A stretch of 64,000 nucleotides of DNA from Chryseobacterium artocarpi. GTDB taxonomy: Bacteria > Bacteroidota > Bacteroidia > Flavobacteriales > Weeksellaceae. Where the stretch lies: the NCBI RefSeq assembly GCF_001684975.1, contig NZ_MAYH01000001.1:496001-560000 (forward strand). The letters are read 5' to 3'. Of the stretch, positions 1-9,962 are shown piece after piece. Position numbers and translations under genes: made by a program. The notes beneath the pieces were generated by a model. That model worked only from the letters and a program-made list of their open reading frames with translations. It had not been told where the DNA came from and did not search any database. Numbering within the stretch: the first letter of the stretch is position 1; every line of letters starts with the position of its first letter.

Positions 1-161
1 ACATAGGCTTTATTTGATCATTTTCTACTGACCAAAGGTGAAATTATCTGATCGCAAAATTGTTTTGTGTTCAAATGACTTATGATATGGAGTTCAGAAA
101 CCATTAAAACGAAGCGTAACCGAAAAGCTATACGAGTAGGAAAATATCACAACATTAAAAT

Positions 162-2918
162 ATGAAAAAAACATTTTTATTATTTGTATTCATCAGTTTA
201 CAATCTTTTGCCCAGTGCTGGCAAAGTATTAGTGTAGGAAAAGAACATTCCGTAGGGGTAAAGACAGATGGATCGCTATGGGGCTGGGGAGTTAACTTCT
301 CAGGAGAATTGGCGGACCTGAATGTGAATGGCAGAAATGCCCCGACCCGAATAGGGAAGTTAACCAATTGGAAAATAGTAAGTGCCGGTGCAAGCCAGAC
401 CTTCGCTATTAAAACAGATGGAACATTGTGGGCATGGGGACGTAACGAATATGGACAATTAGGAGATGGAACTACCATTTCAAAAAGAGTTACAACACAA
501 ATCGGAACAGCTACCAACTGGAAAAGTGTTAGTGTAGGAGAATTCTTTACGGTAGGAATCAAAACAGATGGAACATTATGGGCATGGGGACGTAATGAAT
601 ATGGGCAGCTGGGAGATGGGACTACCATTTCCAAAAAAACTCCAATACAAATAGGAACGGATACCAATTGGCAAACTGTAAATGCTGCATACAATAGTGT
701 ATTAGGAATTAAAACAGATGGAACGCTATGGGGATGGGGATCGAATTTTAGCGGGCAATTGGGAGATGGGACCACTACGGAAAAATCAATCCCAACAAAA
801 ATCGGGACAGATATGAACTGGAAAAGTATTGATGCTGTAAGTGGATATTCTGTAGGCGTAAAAACAGATGGAACATTATGGACATGGGGCACGAATGTTT
901 ATGGGCAATTAGGGGATGGAACTACTGTTTCAAATAAAACTCCAATGCAGGTAGGAACCGCCACAGACTGGCTGAATATAGCCGCGGAAAATGGTTATAC
1001 ATTTGCAACAAAAACAGACGGAACACTTTGGTCATGGGGATATAATTATTATGGACAGCTGGGAAATGGAACAGATGAAGTAATCAATGTAGGTCCTCCT
1101 GTACAAGTAGGTACCTCTTTAGATAATCTGGAAATATATGCCGGAAAAAATCATGTTCTTGTAAAGGGTACCGATGGGTCCTTAAAAGCTTGTGGTAAAA
1201 ATAGTCAAGGACAGCTGGGTGATGGGACTACAACTACGAATATGATTAATAATGATAAAAATACTTTTGTTTCTATTGCTTGTCCTGAAGTATGTATTCT
1301 TCCAACACAATTGGCAGTAACAAATATTACTTCTTCAACAGCTACTATTAGCTGGACAGCAGCAGCTCAGACTCCTAGTAAAGGCTATGTATATATTTAC
1401 AGTACAAATCCTGCCCCTGAAGGGAATAAAAATACAACTGTCTCTACAACTGCAAATCTAACCAATTTATTACCCAACAACACTTACTATTGGTGGGTTT
1501 CCTCTGACTGTGGTTTCAGCCAGGTGGTCTGGATGCCGGGAGGTTCCTTTACGACACTTCCTGTAGGTGATAATGGTTGTTGGGAAAGTGCAAGCATTGG
1601 TTTATATCATTCTATGGGATTAAAAAAAGATGGAACATTGTGGGGATGGGGAGATAACTCTAATGGAGCATTGGGAGATGGAACTACTATCAACAAAAAT
1701 ACACCAATACAAGTAGGAACAGGAACAGACTGGATGAACATCAAGGCAGGACTTTCTTATTCAGCCGCAATCAAAGAAGATGGAACACTATGGACATGGG
1801 GACGGAATTATGATGGACAATTAGGTGATGGAACAACAACCAGCAGAAATATACCGGCACAAGTAGGAACAGGAGCGGATTGGGTAAATATTACAGTAGG
1901 TGAGGCTCATATAGCAGCCGTAAAGTCTAACGGAACACTTTGGACTTGGGGTAATAATAAGTATGGACAGTTAGGAGATGGAACCACCGTTAGTAAAACC
2001 TTACCTGTACAAATAGGAACAGCAACAGACTGGATAAATATTGCATCAAGAGGAAATCATATTCTTGCCATCAAAACAGATGGGACACTTTGGGCTTGGG
2101 GAGATAATTCCAAAGGACAACTGGGAAATGGAACTTTAACAGCCAGTACTACTCCTATTCAAATAGGAACAGCCACGGATTGGAAAGATATTAATGTGGG
2201 ACGTATTTATTCGATGGGAATCAAAGCAGACGGTACACTTTGGGGCTGGGGAGATAATGCAAAAGGGCAGTTGGGAGATGGAACCACCATTTCAAAAAAT
2301 ACTCCAACACAAGTGGGAACAGCAACAGATTGGCGAAATATTCGTACCGGTTTAAATGGCTCCGTTATCGCAATCAAAACAGATGGAACGCTTTGGACAT
2401 GGGGAGATAATACAACGGGACAGTTAGGGGATGGAACAGAGACGAACAGATCTACACCAATGCGTATTGGGACTGCTACAGATTGGCAAAGTATAGAAGC
2501 AGGAGCTCAAAATACCCTTGCTATAAGTATTGATGGAGCTTTGGGGATTTCCGGTTATAATAGCAGAGGAGAGCTAGGAGATGGTACAAATACTCAGAGT
2601 AAGATTTTTAGAGCTATTGCCTGTCCTGTAAATAATGTAACACCTCCGGTAAATAACTTTGCTGCTGAGAAAGTTTCAATACAGGAAAATCAGCTGAGAG
2701 TTTATCCAAATCCTGTGCAGGATATTGTGACCATTTCGTCTGAAGAAAAGATTCTTTCGGTAACAGTGTACAATACAGCAGGGAAATCAATACTTACGAA
2801 AGAAATCAATGATACAAAAGGAAATATAGATCTTTCCGGAGTATTATCAGGAGTTTATCAGATTAACGTGAAGTTAGTGAATAACCTCATAAAAACAGCG
2901 AAAATAATCAAAAGGTAG
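162..2918 (+). CDS. Secreted RCC1-repeat double beta-propeller protein with T9SS sorting domain
   Basis: The 918-residue product starts with a signal peptide (MKKTFLLFVFISLQSFAQ). I count seven RCC1-type motifs (LWxWGxNxxGQLGDGT) in residues about 25-375, then a fibronectin type III-like domain (about 380-465), then seven more motifs (about 470-840). The last 70 residues form a type A Por secretion domain (VYPNP near the start, terminal KR). The layout fits two seven-bladed propellers joined by an FN3 linker, exported to the outer surface by type IX secretion. The last motif of each block is degenerate (LKACGKN, LGISGYN), as if it closes the propeller. RCC1 proteins usually bind partner proteins; the ligand here is unknown. 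The gene stands alone and is convergent with the PhzF-like gene. Confidence 0.9.
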   Translation: MKKTFLLFVFISLQSFAQCWQSISVGKEHSVGVKTDGSLWGWGVNFSGELADLNVNGRNAPTRIGKLTNWKIVSAGASQTFAIKTDGTLWAWGRNEYGQLGDGTTISKRVTTQIGTATNWKSVSVGEFFTVGIKTDGTLWAWGRNEYGQLGDGTTISKKTPIQIGTDTNWQTVNAAYNSVLGIKTDGTLWGWGSNFSGQLGDGTTTEKSIPTKIGTDMNWKSIDAVSGYSVGVKTDGTLWTWGTNVYGQLGDGTTVSNKTPMQVGTATDWLNIAAENGYTFATKTDGTLWSWGYNYYGQLGNGTDEVINVGPPVQVGTSLDNLEIYAGKNHVLVKGTDGSLKACGKNSQGQLGDGTTTTNMINNDKNTFVSIACPEVCILPTQLAVTNITSSTATISWTAAAQTPSKGYVYIYSTNPAPEGNKNTTVSTTANLTNLLPNNTYYWWVSSDCGFSQVVWMPGGSFTTLPVGDNGCWESASIGLYHSMGLKKDGTLWGWGDNSNGALGDGTTINKNTPIQVGTGTDWMNIKAGLSYSAAIKEDGTLWTWGRNYDGQLGDGTTTSRNIPAQVGTGADWVNITVGEAHIAAVKSNGTLWTWGNNKYGQLGDGTTVSKTLPVQIGTATDWINIASRGNHILAIKTDGTLWAWGDNSKGQLGNGTLTASTTPIQIGTATDWKDINVGRIYSMGIKADGTLWGWGDNAKGQLGDGTTISKNTPTQVGTATDWRNIRTGLNGSVIAIKTDGTLWTWGDNTTGQLGDGTETNRSTPMRIGTATDWQSIEAGAQNTLAISIDGALGISGYNSRGELGDGTNTQSKIFRAIACPVNNVTPPVNNFAAEKVSIQENQLRVYPNPVQDIVTISSEEKILSVTVYNTAGKSILTKEINDTKGNIDLSGVLSGVYQINVKLVNNLIKTAKIIKR

Positions 2919-2968
2919 ACGATAAAACAGAATAATAGTTAGACTTTTTAAGTTTATCATCTTTACAA

Positions 2969-3000
2969 AACAACGCCACTTAAAAATAAGTGGCGTTGTT
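2969..3000. terminator. Bidirectional hairpin terminator
   Basis: A perfect inverted repeat (AACAACGCCACTTA / TAAGTGGCGTTGTT) with an A-rich loop lies between two convergent genes, with A/T tracts on both sides, so it can end transcription from either direction. Confidence 0.75.
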
Positions 3001-3066
3001 GTTTATATATACTTTTAGTCGTACTAATCAAGCTTAATATTTAAAATGCAGCCATGCAAGACCACA

Positions 3067-3855
3067 TTACTCTATCCATAGATATCCACTGGAATAAGTT
3101 CTTGCTTTACCTGCTACAATCACTCTTTCATTCCTGTTTTCACAATAAAGTTCACCACCTCTTTCCGATACCTGGCGGGCAAAAAGCTGATCTTTTCCTA
3201 ATCTTTCCGCCCAAAACGGAATAAGTGAGCAGTGTGCAGAACCCGTCACAGGATCTTCAAGAATAGATGACTGCGGTGTAAAATATCTGGAAACAAAATC
3301 ACTGTCAGTCCCTGGAGCAGTTACAACTACACCACCCGGATCCAGATTGATGAGGTCAAGAATAGATCTTTCAACTTGGATATTCTTTACCTCTTCTTCA
3401 GACTCATATACAAGGACATAGTCTCTCGATTTGAAGACCTCTTTAGGCTGTATATTGAGTGATTTGGAAATTGTATCTGGAAGAGTAGACGCTTCAGGCA
3501 TTCTTGATGGAAAATCCATATAATAAAATCCGTCTTTTACATCTACCGTCAATTCTCCGCTTTTGGTTTCAAAAACGATTCTGGTGTTCTCATAATTTAA
3601 AATGGAAGCAAGACAATGAGCCGTGGCAAGGGTTGCATGTCCGCATAAATCCATTTCTATTTCCGGAGTAAACCATCTCAGGTGAATGCTGTCCCCATTG
3701 TCTATAAAAAAAGCTGTTTCTGCGACGGCATTTTCACGGGCTATTTTTAAAAGAATCTCATCGGGTAACCAACTTTTCAAAGGAACAACACAGGCAGGAT
3801 TGCCATGGAAAATCTCTTCTGTAAACGCATCTATTTGATATAATTCTAACTTCAT
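3067..3855 (-). CDS. PhzF family isomerase-like protein
   Basis: The 262-residue protein has the PhzF (diaminopimelate-epimerase-like) fold signatures: DAFTEEIFHGNPACVV at residues 9-24, the catalytic-Glu motif VAETAFF (E46), DLCGHATLATAH at 69-80, and EDPVTGSAHC near residue 195-205. Length is normal for the family (about 260-290). PhzF itself isomerises a phenazine precursor, but no phenazine genes are nearby, so the substrate is unknown. It is probably a cytosolic stand-alone enzyme. A TACCTTTG element lies just upstream on the minus strand. Confidence 0.88.
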   Translation of the reverse strand: MKLELYQIDAFTEEIFHGNPACVVPLKSWLPDEILLKIARENAVAETAFFIDNGDSIHLRWFTPEIEMDLCGHATLATAHCLASILNYENTRIVFETKSGELTVDVKDGFYYMDFPSRMPEASTLPDTISKSLNIQPKEVFKSRDYVLVYESEEEVKNIQVERSILDLINLDPGGVVVTAPGTDSDFVSRYFTPQSSILEDPVTGSAHCSLIPFWAERLGKDQLFARQVSERGGELYCENRNERVIVAGKARTYSSGYLWIE

Positions 3856-3879
3856 GATTGAGAAAATTTAGGTCTTTAA

Positions 3880-3887
3880 CAAAGGTA
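3880..3887 (-). promoter_or_regulatory. TAnnTTTG -7 element for PhzF-like gene
   Basis: CAAAGGTA on the plus strand reads TACCTTTG on the minus strand and matches the Bacteroidota -7 consensus. It lies 25 bp upstream of the start codon. No clear -33 element was seen. Confidence 0.5.
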
Positions 3888-3918
3888 AATAAAAGAAATA
3901 GGTATCTGATATAAATTT

Positions 3919-4431
3919 TTACAATTTATCCTGTTTGTGAAATGCTGAAAATCCCTCACTGGATTGCCCTTTTTCCTTTGTTTTTGAAGAGAATAGAGGA
4001 TTAGCAATTAATAACTTCATTGTAGGAGACTCACCTTTCCAGTTCATCCTTTTATCCAGAAAATAAAAATATACGCCATCAATAGTTTTAATTTCATAAA
4101 AATAGTCCGGGAATTTGTTCAGCGTATTTCTTACAGACATATAGCTAATTTCTTCAATTTGTTCGGAAGAATAAGAAACTTCATTAATGATAAGACTATT
4201 ATCAGTTAGAAAAACATTCGCAGGAGGAAGATTTTTTCTCAGAATCCGATATTCTGATGAACAGATAAATAGTAGAAATAGAACACATAAAATAGCTGGA
4301 ATAGCCAGATAAACAAGGTCTTCTTCTTTGAGGTAAATATGTAGTGATATGGAAACTATCTGAACAAAAACAACAATGATTCCATATCTGAAAAAGAAAA
4401 ATTCGAAATAACTTGGGTTTAATTTTTTCAT
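3919..4431 (-). CDS. Hypothetical two-TM membrane protein
   Basis: I do not recognise this 170-residue protein. Two hydrophobic segments (about residues 14-33 and 40-57) are followed by a soluble region of about 110 residues predicted to be beta-rich (LTDNSLIINEVSYSSEQIEEI), a layout seen in small PH-like bacterial membrane proteins. The tail is polar. It lies upstream of the PhzF-like gene on the same strand with a 63-bp gap. Function is unknown. Confidence 0.6.
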   Translation of the reverse strand: MKKLNPSYFEFFFFRYGIIVVFVQIVSISLHIYLKEEDLVYLAIPAILCVLFLLFICSSEYRILRKNLPPANVFLTDNSLIINEVSYSSEQIEEISYMSVRNTLNKFPDYFYEIKTIDGVYFYFLDKRMNWKGESPTMKLLIANPLFSSKTKEKGQSSEGFSAFHKQDKL

Positions 4432-4892
4432 GAATAAATAATAGGGTGGATGCTTGCTGCGCTTATATTGAGCAAGCAGAAAATGTATTTTGTCCTAAAA
4501 ATACAAAAGTTTACGATAATATTTTACCTGATAACTCACATAATACTGATCACTTTTAAGAATGGTCTGCTGCAACTACAGAATAGGGAGGTCAAAAAAC
4601 TTTGATATGAATTTTAAAAAAATGAATTTTGAGCATTGTAATTACAGAACAATATCATTCTGAGAGAGTAAGGGGAAATGTAAGTGATGTTCTTCATGTC
4701 AAAAAAATTACAAAACATTGGCAATATAAATGGCTCCTGCGATGGTGACATATCAATAATTCACTTATTTATAGGTTGATGGAGTAGGGATATAGTCAAA
4801 AGTTATTCAAAAATTTCAATCAAGCCGATTGACCTATCAACAATATAGGTATTTCCCGAATCAATTTTATCAAAACTAATTTCAATAATCAA
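4432..4892. other. Gene-free interval upstream of the tail-fibre-like genes
   Basis: About 460 AT-rich bases with no ORF of note, no RNA signature and no clear TAnnTTTG promoter. It separates divergent genes and must hold the promoter of the tail-like operon, which I could not pinpoint. Confidence 0.4.
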
Positions 4893-5744
4893 ATGAGTAC
4901 ACCATTAAACATAATTTTCAGTTGGTTCGAAAAAGGAGATATTCCTACAGAAGACCAGTTTAAGGAAACCTTTTCTTCGTTCCGGCATTTAGATGAAAAA
5001 ATCAAAATGGATGAGGTAACAGGCTTGCAGGAAGCTTTTCAAAAAACGCTTTCTGTCGCAACCTTTACAAACCATCTTGAAGATCAGAACGCACATAATT
5101 TAGTGCTGGCAAAGCTTAACGCATCCAATCTTACTACAGCTCATGTAGAAGAATGGAAGAAAAAACTAAAAATCAATTTAGCAGCTACTATAGACGGAAA
5201 TGGAGAGATAGGAAACGTCTATACAAAAGAGCAGATCAGAGAAATTGTAAATGTTTTTCAAACAAAAGATGATGAATTGCTTGAGCATATTACAAAAATT
5301 AATGGAATGCTGATTTCTAATGATGTAAGCCTTGACACCCTTCAGGAAATTGTAGACTATATCAAAGAAAACAGAGCTCAGGTAGAATTGCTTAAAGACA
5401 CCATGATCACAAGCATATCAGATGATAAAGTTCATCTAGCCGGAAGCTATTCGAATTGGGGTGCTGTCACTTATCAAAACCAGTTTAATGATGTGGTATA
5501 TGGTAAAATTAAAACCATAGAAGATGCAGCGAATTCCCAAAAAATAAGATATGAAGAGAGAATAAGAGGTGACGCCAGAATAAAACATGATCTGGATACA
5601 TTAAGCTTTGTGATGGATGCTTACGACACAGTTACCATGTTTACAATTCCTCTCAAAGTAAAAAGAATAGACAACAATACTATAGAAGTGGTATTTGATT
5701 CAGTACCACCAAACATCATCCAAATAACAATCAAAAAAATATAA
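4893..5744 (+). CDS. Tail-fibre-like protein, N-terminal adaptor type
   Basis: The 283-residue protein has a mostly helical, coiled-coil-prone body (LLEHITKINGMLISNDVSLD) and a C-terminal block of about 40 residues (AYDTVTMF...FDSVPPNIIQITI). That block resembles the C-terminus of the next gene product and phage tail/structural proteins. There is no signal peptide. It is the first of three genes separated by only 2 bp each, certainly one operon. It may be an orphan phage-derived adhesin or a component of a contractile particle; nothing else in the window settles this. Confidence 0.55.
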   Translation: MSTPLNIIFSWFEKGDIPTEDQFKETFSSFRHLDEKIKMDEVTGLQEAFQKTLSVATFTNHLEDQNAHNLVLAKLNASNLTTAHVEEWKKKLKINLAATIDGNGEIGNVYTKEQIREIVNVFQTKDDELLEHITKINGMLISNDVSLDTLQEIVDYIKENRAQVELLKDTMITSISDDKVHLAGSYSNWGAVTYQNQFNDVVYGKIKTIEDAANSQKIRYEERIRGDARIKHDLDTLSFVMDAYDTVTMFTIPLKVKRIDNNTIEVVFDSVPPNIIQITIKKI

Positions 5745-5746
5745 TT

Positions 5747-7165
5747 ATGGACATTAAATACGCTTATTATCGAAGCTCAGTAGGGTATAAAATAGAAGGA
5801 AAAACAGACAATGATATTTTAACCGCCGGTGGTGGCACCAGAGCAATCAGTTCTTTTTGGCATGACGGGAATTTAAATCCGCTAGATTATGTACCCAAAA
5901 CACGAACTTTAACAATTAACGGTACTTCTTATGATCTCTCGGCAAACCGATCATTCACAACACCAGACACTATTACCCGTCTGAAAGGTGGTGCATCAGG
6001 TTCTTTGGTATCAGGTGATGTTACCCTTTCTGCTGGTGCTAATATGACAATTAACCAGTCTGGAAATACAATCACATTAGTCGCTACGGATACAACGTAT
6101 AGTGCAGGAAATGGCTTGACACTAGCCGGAACTACATTTTCTTTACCAGTCACTACTTCAGGAACAGGGAATGTGGTGACAGGAATTGTTCAGACAGCCA
6201 ACGGAATTACCGTAAATCTGGGTTCTATGCCTACCTCATCGGACTTAGCTAATTATATCCCGTTATTACAAAAAGGCGCCGCAAATGGAGTGGCAACATT
6301 AGATGGATCCGGGTTGGTTCCTGCATCTCAATTGCCATCTTATGTGGATGATGTTTTAGAAGGATATTATAAAGCTGCAGACGAGAAGTTTTACAAAGAA
6401 GCATCTTATACTACCCTTATTGCCGGAGAAACTGGTAAAATCTATGTATCTCTTGATACGAACAAAACTTACCGATGGACGGGAAGTGCATTCGTATATA
6501 TTACCTCCGGAGCTGTAGATTCTGTAAACGGAATAACAGGTGTTGTAGTCTTAAACAAATCCCATATAGGTTTAAGTAACGTAGATAATACGGCAGACGC
6601 AGCGAAAAATGTTCTTTCTGCTACAAAATGGTCTACGGTGAGAACGATTACCCTTTCCGGAGTTACCGCTACAGCACAGAATATTGATGGTTCTGGAAAT
6701 GTAACAGTCCCTATTATTGCCGTTCCTGCGACATTATTAACAGGTACTGCATCCATCAATACAACCGGGTCTGCTGCCAAACTAACCACACCGAGAACAA
6801 TTTCTGCTACAGGTGATGCTGCATGGACAACAACTTTTGACGGTTCAGCAAATGTTACCGGAGCGCTGACATTAGCTGCAACAGGGGTAACGGCGGGAAC
6901 TTATAATCAGGTTACAGTAGATGCTAAAGGTAGAGTAACAGGTGGAAGTAATACATCAAGATCATACACTACTTCTATTTCCGGTACTGCAAGTATCGCA
7001 CACAATCTGGGGAGCAGAAACGTAGATGTTACAATGTATGATACGGTGACCCTTTACAGAATTGATGGTAGAGTAAAATTAACCGATCAAAATAAAATAG
7101 ACATTGAATTTGATTCTGCTTTACCTAATGCTGTTTCCATCACAGTAACCCGTAAAGATCTTTAA
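5747..7165 (+). CDS. Phage tail-fibre-like structural protein
   Basis: The 472-residue protein opens with MDIKYAYYRSSVGYKIEG, a module shared with the next gene. It continues with a long Thr/Ser/Gly/Asn-rich beta-repeat region typical of tail fibres (TLTINGTSYDLSANRSFTTP; LDGSGLVPASQLPSYVDD; KIYVSLDTNKTYRWTGSAF). It ends with a block (HNLGSRNVDVTMYDTVTLY...FDSALPNAVSITV) like that of the upstream gene product. There is no signal peptide and no catalytic motif. The gene starts 2 bp after the preceding stop. Confidence 0.7.
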   Translation: MDIKYAYYRSSVGYKIEGKTDNDILTAGGGTRAISSFWHDGNLNPLDYVPKTRTLTINGTSYDLSANRSFTTPDTITRLKGGASGSLVSGDVTLSAGANMTINQSGNTITLVATDTTYSAGNGLTLAGTTFSLPVTTSGTGNVVTGIVQTANGITVNLGSMPTSSDLANYIPLLQKGAANGVATLDGSGLVPASQLPSYVDDVLEGYYKAADEKFYKEASYTTLIAGETGKIYVSLDTNKTYRWTGSAFVYITSGAVDSVNGITGVVVLNKSHIGLSNVDNTADAAKNVLSATKWSTVRTITLSGVTATAQNIDGSGNVTVPIIAVPATLLTGTASINTTGSAAKLTTPRTISATGDAAWTTTFDGSANVTGALTLAATGVTAGTYNQVTVDAKGRVTGGSNTSRSYTTSISGTASIAHNLGSRNVDVTMYDTVTLYRIDGRVKLTDQNKIDIEFDSALPNAVSITVTRKDL

Positions 7166-7167
7166 TC

Positions 7168-9732
7168 ATGGATATAAAATACGCATATTATAATACTTCT
7201 AAAGGCTATAAAGTCACGGGCGGTACAGCTGCCCAGTTTTTAAAGGCTGACGGGTCTTTAGATAGTACAGAGTATATTAATAGAAATTCAGAGCAGACCA
7301 TAGATTCTACCAAAACGGTAGGTTTTCAGAATACGATATATTCCGGATGGAACAGATCATCAGTAGCCAATCCACAGATGGGACCAATCTCTTTACTGAA
7401 TCTCGCATTGCAGGGAGCTTATCCTTTATATGGAGATGAGGAATTCAGAAACGGAAGCAATAATATCGCTATTTATAATAATGCCGGCAATGGTAATGTA
7501 ACGATGACCAGAGAAGCTGCCGCTAATCTTCCGAATAGATCAGGAATGCAGCTAAGGTTCAATTACAATGGGAATGGAGCTGATCCGGGACTAGGCGGAT
7601 TTATCATTGGATTTATTGCAAGAGCTAATGCCGTATTTATTCAAAAATTTATGGCTAAACTTCCTGTAGGATATACATTTAATAATGCTGAAAATTACAT
7701 GGGAGCCAATGCTTCAGTCAACTGGTTAACATCAAAAGCCGGGACTGGAAAATGGGAAACTTATGTGAGAGCAGTGATATGTGGAACCGGAACCGGTTTT
7801 TCAAATGGAGGTCACGTATATGTTACAGGTCCGAATACCGCAATGGAATTCAGCTTAGCTTTTGCAGAAATTTATGAAGTAAACAGCTCGGTGTTTTCCA
7901 AAATAAAAGAAGCCTTCTATGCTAAGAATGAAACCATCCATTTTAATGGGGCAATATCTGATTTAATTACAGTTGGAGATTCATATGCTCAGAAAAAATT
8001 ATTGTCTACATCATGGGATGGAAATAATGGAGACCAGGTTATACTAAGAGTTCCGGGAAACCAGGATAACGGAGCTTATCTCAGATATTCCCAGAACGGA
8101 ATTTTAAATGGTAATATATCGGCATTGGGTTCAAATAGCCTGATGGGAAGTCAGGTATTCAGTTCTCAGGGAAATATGTTGCTTTTGGGAAATACAGTTT
8201 TGCCCAATATGGTATTTCAAACAACTACTAATACTCAATTCAATTATCCGGGAGCAGGTTCCCTCTATACATTCGATGTCAAGGGAGTTTATTCAGAGCG
8301 AAATATTAATTTTAATAAAGATAATACTGGAATTAATCTTTATGGTGACAGTAAGATCTATAAAAAAGCCGGCGGTGGTGTTTATATTAATAGAGGAAAT
8401 AATGAGCTGGATCCTCGGGTTGAAAGTGCAGATGGATCTAAATCATGGATGATATTCCACGAAGGAAACTTTAATTCATCAGGGTATGTAACACAAGTAT
8501 CTTTGAATTCTCAGTTAACCAATTATGCGGCACTTAACGGTAATCAGACTTTTACAAATACCAATACTTTTACAAAAAGTCCTGTTATCCCAAATGGAAC
8601 ACTGGGAACGCATGCCGTAAACAAAAATCAGATTCAACTCAATGTAGATCCTGAAATTGAAGGAGGACAAAAATTAGAGATAAGCGGAAATAATTCGGTT
8701 AATCTTACCAATTTTTTTGTGACATCAAGAGACGGGTCAAGAAATCCGGATGATATTGCACCCAATTCAACCGGCAGAAGAGTCAGATTTGATTTTATAA
8801 ATGCAGGGAGTGCAGGTTTGAAAGCAGCTGGAAATTATGCAGGAGTAATGACTTACGCACCTTTTGACGGGACAACAGCCTCTACAGGAGATTCATCTTA
8901 TCAATTAGCATTTGCCAATCAGACAGGGATGAATGGTTCCGGGATTCCCATGCTGAAAATGAGAAAAGGAATTGATGGAGGCTGGTCTAAAACCTGGTAT
9001 AAATTCTGGACAGACGGAGATTTTTCCGGTGCAAATATTCAGCAATGGAATTATATGGCTCAGAATGGGATACAGCTCAATTCAGAATTCACAATACATA
9101 CAGGATCAGGTTTATTAATTGCAGACAATTCTTTGGGATCAGGTATTGTAGATAAACCAGAAAGTAGATTGGTAGCTGTAAAAAAGGATGAATATTATTT
9201 TTATGGCTCTCAACATGAAACGTTTGATGGGTTAAACTTTAATTGGAAAAACCTATCCTTCGGAATGGGAATGGAAGCTAATATGGACGATAAGCTAACA
9301 GTAGAAGGCTCCGTAAAAGCAAGTGAAAACTTTAAATCCAAAGAGGAAAGCCCTGATACCATTTTTATTCCCAATGGTAGATTGGCTACTCTTACCAATG
9401 AAATTGTAAATGATCAATCGGATAAATATTATGCCATTAGATTAGATCCGCGCGAATATGAAATGAATACCAGCTATTTGAGTATAAATGATAAAAACAG
9501 GCTTATTCATATTATTGGTCAATCTATGAAAATGGCTGTTAATTTAGAAGAACTCTATCCAAAACAACAGATTGTCATATATAATTTTGATCAAAATAAT
9601 GGTTACATGGACCTTCAGTTATTTGGAAACAGAATATATACGATTAGTGGTGGATCTTTCCTTAGGCTATATGTGACAGAATCACGAAGAATAATCATAG
9701 AGAGAGAGCAGCCGTGTAAGTTTATTCCGTAA
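7168..9732 (+). CDS. Large tail-fibre-like protein
   Basis: The 854-residue protein starts with MDIKYAYYNTSKGYKVTGG followed by AAQFLKADGSLDSTEYI, a motif common at the N-termini of phage fibre and appendage proteins. The central region contains a carbohydrate/receptor-fibre type segment (GAGSLYTFDVKG, WMIFHEGNFNSSGY) and a pyocin-knob-like stretch (SSYQLAFANQTG, SKTWYKFWTDGDFS). The C-terminal 100 residues are beta-rich and probably the receptor-binding tip. It is third in the operon and ends before a hairpin at 9794. Host range or attachment is the likely role, by inference only. Confidence 0.68.
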   Translation: MDIKYAYYNTSKGYKVTGGTAAQFLKADGSLDSTEYINRNSEQTIDSTKTVGFQNTIYSGWNRSSVANPQMGPISLLNLALQGAYPLYGDEEFRNGSNNIAIYNNAGNGNVTMTREAAANLPNRSGMQLRFNYNGNGADPGLGGFIIGFIARANAVFIQKFMAKLPVGYTFNNAENYMGANASVNWLTSKAGTGKWETYVRAVICGTGTGFSNGGHVYVTGPNTAMEFSLAFAEIYEVNSSVFSKIKEAFYAKNETIHFNGAISDLITVGDSYAQKKLLSTSWDGNNGDQVILRVPGNQDNGAYLRYSQNGILNGNISALGSNSLMGSQVFSSQGNMLLLGNTVLPNMVFQTTTNTQFNYPGAGSLYTFDVKGVYSERNINFNKDNTGINLYGDSKIYKKAGGGVYINRGNNELDPRVESADGSKSWMIFHEGNFNSSGYVTQVSLNSQLTNYAALNGNQTFTNTNTFTKSPVIPNGTLGTHAVNKNQIQLNVDPEIEGGQKLEISGNNSVNLTNFFVTSRDGSRNPDDIAPNSTGRRVRFDFINAGSAGLKAAGNYAGVMTYAPFDGTTASTGDSSYQLAFANQTGMNGSGIPMLKMRKGIDGGWSKTWYKFWTDGDFSGANIQQWNYMAQNGIQLNSEFTIHTGSGLLIADNSLGSGIVDKPESRLVAVKKDEYYFYGSQHETFDGLNFNWKNLSFGMGMEANMDDKLTVEGSVKASENFKSKEESPDTIFIPNGRLATLTNEIVNDQSDKYYAIRLDPREYEMNTSYLSINDKNRLIHIIGQSMKMAVNLEELYPKQQIVIYNFDQNNGYMDLQLFGNRIYTISGGSFLRLYVTESRRIIIEREQPCKFIP

Positions 9733-9793
9733 AGAAATATTCTACGGTCTCTATTTCTCAGATTTGAACAGATAAAAAGTTATTAATTAATAT

Positions 9794-9824
9794 AAAATGC
9801 GTCATTTTTTAAGTGGCGCATTTT
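9794..9824 (+). terminator. Terminator of tail-like operon
   Basis: Inverted repeat AAAATGCG(T)CA / (TGG)CGCATTTT with a T-rich loop and trailing Ts, 60 bp past the last tail-like gene. Confidence 0.6.
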
Positions 9825-9962
9825 GATTGTTTATAATTATATCGGTTGTAACCCTCAAATTCATTATATTGCTCCCTCGAAACATAAGAAATAACTCTGT
9901 ATTATTATGTTTTGTAAACTAATAACCAGAACAAACCAAAACAAAGTAAAAACATGTGAATT

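Noticed and set aside
155..892. 245-residue ORF antisense to the RCC1 gene
   Set aside because: It is a shadow of the repeated RCC1 coding sequence, with repeats mirroring the sense motifs and no independent support.
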